DNA of 64,000 nucleotides from contig NZ_JAUFQR010000001.1 in NCBI RefSeq assembly GCF_030409875.1, positions 620,001 through 684,000 on the forward strand, written 5' to 3'. A model generated the notes under the pieces. The model worked only from the letters and a program-made list of their open reading frames with translations. It had not been told where the DNA came from and did no database searches. Positions 56,247 to 64,000 of this stretch are shown here, piece by piece; within the stretch, counting starts at the first letter, position 1, and every line of letters begins with the position of its first letter. The position numbers and the translations under genes were made by a program. Source of the stretch: Chryseobacterium tructae. GTDB taxonomy: Bacteria > Bacteroidota > Bacteroidia > Flavobacteriales > Weeksellaceae.

Positions 56247-56831
56247 TTAGTCATATTTTAATCTGAAAGACTGTCTGTGGTGTTTTGTTGGGCCATGTTT
56301 GATGAGGGCATTCTGATGTTTTTTTGTGGCATATCCGAAATTGGTATTCCATCCATATTCAGGAAACTCTTCGTGAAGCTCGATCATTAATTTGTCTCTG
56401 TAATTTTTAGCAAGAATAGAGGCCGCAGCAATAGATAAAACTTTTGAATCTCCTTTTATGATACATTGATGAGGGATGTAATTATAGGGGTGAAATTTAT
56501 TTCCATCAACTAAAATAAGTTCCGGTGTTATGGTTAACTTATCCAACGCACAATGCATGGCATGGATGCTGGCATTAAGTATATTATGCTCATCTATGAA
56601 AGAAGGAGGAAGCTCTGCAATGGAGTAGCTTTTTACATTGTCTCTGATGTAACTGTCCAAATCCATTCTGGTTTTAAATGTTAATTGTTTGGAGTCATTA
56701 ATTAAATTTTGTTCAAAATTTTCATCCAGAATAACTGCAGCGGCAACTACCGGTCCACTTAAACACCCTCTTCCTACTTCATCACATCCTGCTTCGATGT
56801 AAATGTTTGACCAGCTTTTTATTAAGTCCAT
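56247..56831 (-). CDS. rnhB: Ribonuclease HII
   Basis: 194 residues from the ATG at 56831 (the upstream ATG at 56906 adds an unlikely tail in the promoter region). RNase HII motifs are complete: YIEAGCDEVGRGCLSGPVVA, VDGNKFHPY and SIAAASILAKNYRD. It cuts the RNA strand of RNA-DNA hybrids in the cytoplasm. Convergent with yidC. Confidence 0.97.
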   Translation of the reverse strand: MDLIKSWSNIYIEAGCDEVGRGCLSGPVVAAAVILDENFEQNLINDSKQLTFKTRMDLDSYIRDNVKSYSIAELPPSFIDEHNILNASIHAMHCALDKLTITPELILVDGNKFHPYNYIPHQCIIKGDSKVLSIAAASILAKNYRDKLMIELHEEFPEYGWNTNFGYATKKHQNALIKHGPTKHHRQSFRLKYD

Positions 56832-57041
56832 AATTTTTTTTCTACGGATGCAAAAATATAATTTTTTTTCTAAATAATATTTTTCATGTATATGTTGTTT
56901 TTTCATGAAAATATGTTAAATTTTCCTTTAAAATAGCGGTTTTTGATTATTTCTATTTGGTCTTATTTTAGTGAATTATTTACGTTTTTATTGGTTTTTT
57001 ATTGAATTTATGTAAGTTATTTTCAATATTTTAACAAATTG

Positions 57042-57073
57042 TTTGGTAATTTTAAGAAACTTTCACATATTTG
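57042..57073 (+). promoter_or_regulatory. susC promoter
   Basis: TTTG at 57042-57045 and CATATTTG at 57066-57073, 20 bases apart, close to the Bacteroidota consensus TTTG-N19-TAnnTTTG. The same arrangement with N19 lies before the second susC. Confidence 0.6.
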
Positions 57074-57098
57074 TATCCAATAAAAAATTAATTGATTC

Positions 57099-60000
57099 AT
57101 GAAGAAATTAACAACGAGTGTTCTGATTGTTGCACTCTCTGCTTCTTTTTTTAATGTAAACGCCCAGAAAAAAGGGAAAGACACATTAACTACACAGAAT
57201 ATTGGAGAGATTGTAGTAACGGGAGCATTGGGGATTAAGAAAAAACAAGACGCTATTACAGCAAGTACAGCCCTTGTAAAAACTGAAGAACTTACGAAAG
57301 CAGGTAACCCGAATGCTGTTCAGGCATTAACCGGTAAAGTATCTGGTCTTTATATTAACGTTCCTAATAGTTCTGTAAATGGACAGGCAACGATTAACTT
57401 AAGAGGACAGAGATCTTTAACAGGAGATAACGGTGCATTTATCGTTATTGATGGAGCGCCTTCTACGGCTACTATTTTCCAGCAGTTGCCTCCTGATGTT
57501 ATTGAGAGTGTTAACGTGTTTAAAGGACAGCAAGGAGCTGCATTATACGGTGAAAGAGGATCAAACGGTGTAATTGTTGTTACAACGAAGAAGGGAACAA
57601 AATCTGAAAAAATTCAGTTTACCTTAACTTCAAACATAGATGCTTCTTCTGTGTATAAGTTACCTATTGTTCAGGATAAATATGGTCAGGGAGCTCCTGG
57701 AGGAGATTTTACACCAGGATTTCCAGAAATGGGTGGTACTACATGGATTCCTTATGAGAATACATCATGGGGTCCACTTTATTCAGATCCACTTATAGCC
57801 GGGAAGGACTTGATTATTGGAACACCTGATGCAAATGGACAGTTTGTGATGGGGAAATATGCTCCTAGAAAAAATCATTTTGCTGATTTCTTCAAGACAG
57901 GACTATTGTATCAAAATGGCTTGACTATGAATGTGGGTGGAGGTGATTCTTATGCATTCTTATCAATCAACAGAACTCAAAATGATTTCATTGTAGATAA
58001 AGACAGGTTAAACAGAAACAATATTTTGTTTAAGGCTGGTAAGAAATTAGGAAAATTGAGAGTAGATGGTACTTTCAATTTAATTGATCAGCAAACTTCT
58101 GAAACAAGCTCAGATACTTATTATAACTTGCTTCAAATGCCTACAAATGTCGATATCAGAGCTTTTTCGAAACCTGATGCAGAACATTATTTTACAACAT
58201 ATGCGGATAATCCTTATTGGACGATAGATAACGTAAGATATAATAATAAAAGTACTACATTCAGTGGGATTATAAACCTTGAATATACATTTAACGAGCA
58301 TATTAGCTTATCCTATTTAGGGAATGTATTAAGCATTTCTGCATTAGGTGAAAGTTATAACAATGGCTGGAGATTTGGTAAAATATTTCCCAAAACAAAT
58401 ACAGCATATGATGGAACATCATTTCTGACCTATCAACATAGTAATATTGAATCGAATTATTTTAAAAGTGTAAGCAGAAGATTCAATTACTATGGGGATA
58501 TCATGTTGAATTTTAATTATAAGCTTACGGATGATTTAGGATTGAAATTGAACGTAGGAAATAACGTGAGAGATGATTCATTTACAGTGACTACTGTGGG
58601 AGGAACTAATCTTCAGATTCCAGGTTTTTATCATATCAATAATGTTGGAAATCCTACATCGTTTTCTGAACTTCAGAATACACAGTCTCGTGTAAGAACT
58701 ATTGCAGGTTTTGCCAATTTAGATTTAGCTTTCAGAGATTATTTATTTTTAAACTCAACAATTCGAGTTGAAAAAAGTTCGGTATTATCTACACGTGATA
58801 CTTTTACTCAAGAGCTTACTAATAAGCCTTATACCTATTATTCAGCGGGTCTTTCATTTATACCAACTAAAGCTTTTGAGGCATTGAAGGGAGGGGTCTT
58901 GAACTACGCAAAAATTACAGCTTCTTATACAAGCGTAGGAAGTACAAATGCAATTTCCCCTTATGCGACAGATGAGGTAACTGGATTAATTCCGACCGGA
59001 TTTCCAATGAACAATGCATCATATTTAATTAATAGAAACCCTACGAACCCTCGTATTAAGCCAGAATTTACCTCTACTCAGGAAGCTTCAATACAGTTAG
59101 GATTCTTTGAAGATAGAATTACTATGGGCGGGTCAGTGTTTAGATCTGGAGTTACTGATTTGATTACGAATTCTTCTATTGCTAATAGTGCTGGTATTAG
59201 TACTTTAAGAGATAATATTGGTGATGCTGTTAATAAAGGGATTGAATTGGATCTTGGGTTTACTCCGATAAGAACACAAGATTTCGAATGGAATATCAGA
59301 GGTTCATATAGTAGTTATACATCTAAGTAACAGATCTTCAGAATGGGGTTACTGAAGTTCAGTTATTATCAGTAAGTCGCCCATCTGCAGGTATTTTTGT
59401 TCAGAAAGGTGAGGAGTATCCTCTGATTAAAGGAACGAAATACCAGAGAGATGATCAGGGTAGAATTATTGTCGGTAAAAATGGAGTTCCTTTAGCAACT
59501 TCAGGTTTTGAGATATTGGGTAAAGTAAATCCTGATTATGTTTTAGGATTCAGTACTTCTTTCCGTTATAAAGGATTTAGACTTTCAGGTACTGCTGATT
59601 ATAGAACCGGAAATAGTTTTTTATCTATTACGAAACAATTGTTAGGGTTTACGGGAGCTTTAGAGAAATCTGCTGATTATGACAGAAGCCAGGGGTATGT
59701 GGTGCCTAATTCTGTACAGAATGTAGGAACAGCCGCAAATCCTGTATATGTTACCAATACTACTGCTGCTTTAGGTCCGAATTATACCAGCGCATCGACT
59801 TATTTTTCGGCGAATGGTTATTATAATGCTATTGGAGAAGAGTTTGTTGTAGATGGAACGGCTTTCAAAATCAGAGAAATTGCTTTGAGTTATACCTTGC
59901 CTAAGTCTGTTCTTGCCAATACTTTCCTTACCAACCTTACGTTTGGTGTATATGCCAGAAACCCTTTTGCATGGTATGCTAAAAGCAACAGAAATTTTGC

Positions 60001-60151
60001 AGATCCTGAAACAGCTAGTAATTCAGGGGCTCCCAATCAAAGACCAGGACAAGCCCTTGGCGTTGGGGGACCAAATGCTTATGGTATTGCCTATACGGGT
60101 CAGTATCCTACTACAAGAACATTTGGAGTTAGTATGAGTGCATCATTTTAA
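57099..60151 (+). CDS. SusC/RagA TonB-linked outer-membrane transporter, one frameshift
   Basis: Signal MKKLTTSVLIVALSASFFNV, a plug domain (IVVTGALGIKKKQDAITAST, LSGKVSGLYI-type plug and GVIVVTTKKG) and a long beta-barrel. The frame ends at 59330 after SYTSK; adding one A at 59325-59326 joins VTDLQNGVTEVQLLSVSRPS to the barrel's end at 60151, about 1017 residues, normal for SusC. Works with the SusD-like lipoprotein just downstream to import an oligosaccharide or other large nutrient; substrate unknown. Confidence 0.9.
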
Positions 60152-60164
60152 TTAAAATTAAGAA

Positions 60165-61802
60165 ATGAAAAAGATAAATAAAATCAAATTAATTATGCCC
60201 TTAGCGGCTTTGGCATTAAGCTTAAGTGCTGTGTCATGTAATGATTACCTGGATATTAATGAAAGTCCAAATGCAGGGCATATTGAAAATGTTTTACCAT
60301 CTCAGGTTATTCCGGGTGCTATCAATGAATTATTCATTGCACAAGGAAGTGAAGTTGGAGGTCGTGCAGCTTCCATGATGACTTTTGGAAATGTAATGAT
60401 GAATAACTGGGCTACAGATGTTTATAATGTTGGTGGGGTGTATAATGCAGAATATACCTTAGGAGCTGTAAATGATAGTTTTTATAGTGGTATTTGGAAT
60501 AGGATTTATTTGTATGCTGCTAACCTTAAGCTAGTGGAAGATTATCCTAATGCAGATCATGCTCAGGATAATTACGTTGCAATTGCTAAGATTGTAAAAG
60601 CTTTCTATATGCAGTATATTGTTGATTTATATGGAGATGCTCCTTATAAAGAAGCTTTTTTACGCTCTTCTAATCTTACTCCAAAATATGATGATGATAA
60701 GGATATTTATATGGCTTTGATTGCAGATTTGGAAGCGGCAAATGTTTTGCTTGCCTTGAAACATCCTGATGCTAAAGTGGCTACTACTGATCCAATCTAT
60801 GCAGGAAATACGGATAAATGGATTGCTTTTTCAAATACTATTAAGTTAAGAATGCTGTTAAGAATGTCTAATGTGACAGGAGATATGGCAGCTTACAGAG
60901 ACCAAAAACTGGCTACTCTGGCTGGAGCCCCATTTGTTAAAGATAATGTTCTCAACAATCCAGGATATTCTTCAGCAAATAATGGAACGATGAATCCTTT
61001 TTTGTCTTATAAATATACTGCTACAGGTTCTCCTTCTTTGTCTTACATCTGTGCTTCTGAGCATATTGCGAATTGTTTGAATGGGAATTTGATGAACTCT
61101 ACAGAGCCTTACTACACTAAATTTAGTGGAATTATTGATCCTAGAAGGTTTAGATTATTTACTTCTGTAACATATAATGGCGTTGCGCAAGTGAAAGGTA
61201 TCAGACAGGGAGCTAATGCTGGGCAGCCAGGCGCACCAACTGATAATAAATCTTTATCTGTTTTAGCATCTGGTAATTTTGTTGGATCTACAACGGTAGC
61301 TACTGTTGCAGATGTTATTAAAGCTGGAAATGCCAGAGGAGGAGTTGTAATGTCCTTGGCTGAGAGTGAGTTTTTACAAGCTGAGGCTGCTGTGAGATAT
61401 CCATCTTTGTTTGGGAATCCTCAAGGACATTTCGATGCAGGAATTGATGCATCAGGTAAATGGGTTGGAGCTACTGATACAGGAATGATTGCTTATAAAG
61501 CTGCGATTGCTACAAAAGTTGGCCTTGGCTTTACAGGTTCTACTAATCAGCAAATTGAAGCTATTATGACTCAAAAATGGTTAGCATTAACTAATGTTAG
61601 CCCTATGGAAACGTTTCTTGACTACAACAGAACAGGATATCCTGTAACGCCAATGGCTGTAACGAGTTCACAAGCAAACAGACCATTGAGATTATTTTAT
61701 CCTACTTCTGAATATGGTTCAAACGCTAATAATGTACCTAAGCTAACTACAGCTCAGATGTTTAATAAGAATGCAACGACTCCTTTCTGGAATCAAAACT
61801 AA
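60165..61802 (+). CDS. SusD/RagB-family lipoprotein
   Basis: 545 residues with lipoprotein signal (MKKINKIKLIMPLAALALSL, then SAVSCNDYL, Cys near 26). The helical SusD-like pattern is visible: NESPNAGHIENVLPSQVIPG and TPKYDDDKDIYMALIADLEA. It binds substrate at the cell surface and hands it to the SusC barrel encoded 13 bases upstream. Full length. Confidence 0.93.
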   Translation: MKKINKIKLIMPLAALALSLSAVSCNDYLDINESPNAGHIENVLPSQVIPGAINELFIAQGSEVGGRAASMMTFGNVMMNNWATDVYNVGGVYNAEYTLGAVNDSFYSGIWNRIYLYAANLKLVEDYPNADHAQDNYVAIAKIVKAFYMQYIVDLYGDAPYKEAFLRSSNLTPKYDDDKDIYMALIADLEAANVLLALKHPDAKVATTDPIYAGNTDKWIAFSNTIKLRMLLRMSNVTGDMAAYRDQKLATLAGAPFVKDNVLNNPGYSSANNGTMNPFLSYKYTATGSPSLSYICASEHIANCLNGNLMNSTEPYYTKFSGIIDPRRFRLFTSVTYNGVAQVKGIRQGANAGQPGAPTDNKSLSVLASGNFVGSTTVATVADVIKAGNARGGVVMSLAESEFLQAEAAVRYPSLFGNPQGHFDAGIDASGKWVGATDTGMIAYKAAIATKVGLGFTGSTNQQIEAIMTQKWLALTNVSPMETFLDYNRTGYPVTPMAVTSSQANRPLRLFYPTSEYGSNANNVPKLTTAQMFNKNATTPFWNQN

Positions 61803-61826
61803 TTCTATAAATTTTAATATATTTTT

Positions 61827-61854
61827 AAAGGCTGCTCTTTATAGGGTGGCCTTT
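61827..61854 (+). terminator. SusC-SusD operon terminator
   Basis: AAAGGC / GCCTTT arms around a 16-base loop with TTTTT following, 25 bases after the SusD stop. Confidence 0.65.
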
Positions 61855-62397
61855 TTAATGTTTGAATATTTATAGAAATTATAGAAATGCCTAATGGTTT
61901 ATTAAAATTTTATAGAGAGAATTTCAATTATAGAAATGGAAAAGTGAAAGCGGAATTATTTAATTAATATCAATAAAATAATGGATGTATTAAAATATAA
62001 GTCTATTTTTTTGAAAGGATTTTATTTATGTTTTTATTATATTAATTTATTCATATTTTTCATTAAATCTGTAGTGCATTTTTCGTTGTTTGCACGACGT
62101 TCTAGCTTTTTTTAGCGATAATAAAAAATATATGCTAAGCATTGTATGTGGTTAAATAGCGTGAGTTTTATTCCAATAATAGTGATTAATAATCCTGTAA
62201 ACCAGTGTGTTAATGTGGTATATGGAGATTTTGACCATAGAAAATATCAATAATTGATGCCATTGATTTATTCAAAAAAAAATATCGATTAATTTTCCTT
62301 GTTTTTGTTAAAAAAAGCATTTTTAACTTAATTTAATAGTTTATTGATTGTTTTCATTCTTGATTATTGAAATATTGATATTTTTTTTAAAAAATCC
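61855..62397. other. Gene-free AT-rich gap
   Basis: No credible coding frame, hairpin or repeat was found here. The only feature is the promoter of the second susC at its right end. Confidence 0.6.
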
Positions 62398-62428
62398 TTT
62401 GTGTTGTTAGGAAAGTTTTACAAATTTG
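62398..62428 (+). promoter_or_regulatory. Second susC promoter
   Basis: TTTG at 62398-62401, 19 bases, then CAAATTTG at 62421-62428, matching the promoter before the first susC in form (same C at -7 position 1). Confidence 0.6.
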
Positions 62429-62450
62429 TAGGGTACAAAATTAATTTGAT

Positions 62451-64000
62451 ATGAAGAAACTAACAACAGGTCTTCTTGTTTTAGTATTGTCATCTTCTAT
62501 TGCAGTTGCAAATGCTCAGCAAAAGAAAGATACTATTAAAACAAAAGAGATCGAGGGCGTGGTAGTAACCGCTCTTGGTATTAAAAGAGAAAAAAAATCA
62601 CTGGGCTATGCTTCAGAAGAGGTAAAAGCAGCCGAATTAGTCGGCGGAACTACCAATACAGGAAACGTGGCATCTCTTCTTTCCGGAAAGGTAGCCGGAT
62701 TACAGGTAAATACAAACAACAACTTTGGTGGATCTTCAAACCTATTGATCAGAGGGTATAAATCCTTATCAGGAGGTTCTCCCCTTATTGTAATTGATGG
62801 ATCTCCTGTTAACAACTCATCCTTATCAACAAATGCGCCATTTGATTATGGTAACTTCCTATCAGATATCAATCAGGAAGATATTGAATCCATCAACGTT
62901 TTGAAAGGTGCAGCAGCTTCTGCACTTTACGGAGAGAGGGGTAGTGATGGGGTAATTTTGATCGTTACTAAAAATGGTAGAGGTAATAACGATGGCAGCT
63001 GGGGGGTTACTTTAACTTCAGGAATTACGGCAGGTTTTGTAGATAAATCTACATTCCCTACATATCAGACAAAATATGGAGCCGGATATGGTGGTGAAGA
63101 TTGGAACTTTCCATTAAGTAAGGATGGGTATCATTATACCAACTTCCAGGATGATGCTTCTTATGGTCCTAAATTTGATCCTAGTCTTTTGGTATATCAG
63201 TGGGATTCATATGATCCTTCTTCTCCGAATTACAAAAAAGCAACACCTTGGGTTGCTGCCAAAAACGGGCCAATCAAATTTTTTGAAACACCAGTCACTT
63301 ATGTTAATACAGTAACCATTGAGAAAGGAAATAAGACATCAAATCTTTCCTTATCATATTCCAATATGCTTTCTAATGGTTTATTACCGAATTCAGAGTT
63401 AAGAAAAAATACGATTTCAGCTAAATTTAATCACGATTTTACGGATAAGTTACACGCTTCAGTTTTTACAACTTTAACGTTGCAGGATACGAAAGGACGT
63501 AATGAAACCGGTTATTCTGATAACGTTGTTTCTGGTTTCAGACAATGGTGGCAGACGAACGTTGATGTCTATGCATTAAGAAATGCCTATTTAAATAATG
63601 GAAATACGAATTTTTCATGGAACAGAACTTCACCAGATGAAGCAACTCCTCAATTCTGGAATAACCCTTATTTCCAAAGATACCAAAACTATCAGTCTGA
63701 TAACAGAACGAGAGTATTTAGTTATGCTCAGTTAAAATATGATATTTCTAAAAATTTAGGAATTACAGGTAAATTGTCTTATGATGATTTACAGATGGTT
63801 GTAGAAGAAAGATTAATGAATGGATCAATTCCACAAGTATTCGGTGCTTCAGGATTGAATGTTTCTTCAGGATATGCCAGAACCAACATGAAAAACTCTG
63901 AATTAAACTTCGATGTATTCTTAAATTATAAATTTAATATTACGGAGGACTTAAGTTTGAGCGGAATTGCAGGTGGAAACGTTAGAAGAAATTTAATCGA
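62451..64000 (+). CDS. SusC/RagA TonB-linked outer-membrane transporter, partial
   Basis: The ATG at 62451 opens MKKLTTGLLVLVLSSSIAVA, ending NAQ, a plug (VVVTALGIKREKKSLGYASE, VIDGSPVNNS, ASALYGERGSDGVILIVTKN) and barrel strands, running off the window edge with no stop. A second SusC system, paralogous to the first (same signal-peptide start MKKLTT); its SusD partner would lie beyond the edge. Confidence 0.92.
   Translation, partial: MKKLTTGLLVLVLSSSIAVANAQQKKDTIKTKEIEGVVVTALGIKREKKSLGYASEEVKAAELVGGTTNTGNVASLLSGKVAGLQVNTNNNFGGSSNLLIRGYKSLSGGSPLIVIDGSPVNNSSLSTNAPFDYGNFLSDINQEDIESINVLKGAAASALYGERGSDGVILIVTKNGRGNNDGSWGVTLTSGITAGFVDKSTFPTYQTKYGAGYGGEDWNFPLSKDGYHYTNFQDDASYGPKFDPSLLVYQWDSYDPSSPNYKKATPWVAAKNGPIKFFETPVTYVNTVTIEKGNKTSNLSLSYSNMLSNGLLPNSELRKNTISAKFNHDFTDKLHASVFTTLTLQDTKGRNETGYSDNVVSGFRQWWQTNVDVYALRNAYLNNGNTNFSWNRTSPDEATPQFWNNPYFQRYQNYQSDNRTRVFSYAQLKYDISKNLGITGKLSYDDLQMVVEERLMNGSIPQVFGASGLNVSSGYARTNMKNSELNFDVFLNYKFNITEDLSLSGIAGGNVRRNLI

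Overview
The window looks like the chromosome of a flavobacterium close to Chryseobacterium (Bacteroidota). The signs are AT-rich DNA, the lineage's -7 promoter element (TAnnTTTG), SusC/SusD outer-membrane pairs, a protein with a T9SS-type C-terminal sorting domain, many small Bacteroidota lipoproteins, and the GroEL C-terminus ending GGGMPGMM. Species cannot be fixed from the sequence alone.

About 0.7-32.7 kb is an accessory region. It holds some forty small genes, nearly all on the minus strand and mostly of unknown function: lipoproteins, small membrane proteins, and SUKH, DUF1801, DUF2461, DUF6624, TPR and Nudix proteins. They are mixed with mobile or conflict-related genes: an m5C methyltransferase with a fused HTH beside an EcoO109I-like restriction enzyme (14.1-16.1 kb), an exonuclease-phosphatase-family nuclease with a partner (23.7-25.0 kb), two XRE regulators, an HNH protein and a SLATT-like 2-TM effector.

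The most striking feature is at 17.9-32.75 kb. The 3' end of groEL plus its terminator is copied six times downstream of the intact groES-groEL operon (32.8-34.8 kb). The copies are interleaved with one to a few unrelated genes in the same orientation. The simplest reading is repeated integration of DNA carrying a groEL tail plus cargo, each event rebuilding groEL and displacing the old tail. No recombinase gene is visible.

From 34.9 kb on the region is mostly core genome: a TerC / dicarboxylate symporter / CitMHS / DUF2490 transport operon divergent from a LytS-LytTR two-component system (34.9-40.9 kb); two tandem double-glycine-leader cysteine peptides that are too small for ordinary gene finding (41.0-41.5 kb); an M1 peptidase cluster (41.6-45.8 kb); HupE/DUF6702; a methyltransferase-VanW-AcpH operon; an AraC-type membrane regulator; radA; yceI; pyrG; yidC; rnhB; and one complete SusC/SusD pair followed by the start of another SusC (57.1-64.0 kb).

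At least nine genes, including conserved radA and a susC, carry single-base shifts, most of them in short A/T runs and nearly all repaired by adding one base. This points to residual sequencing error as much as to gene decay, so each broken gene below is given with its likely intact extent.
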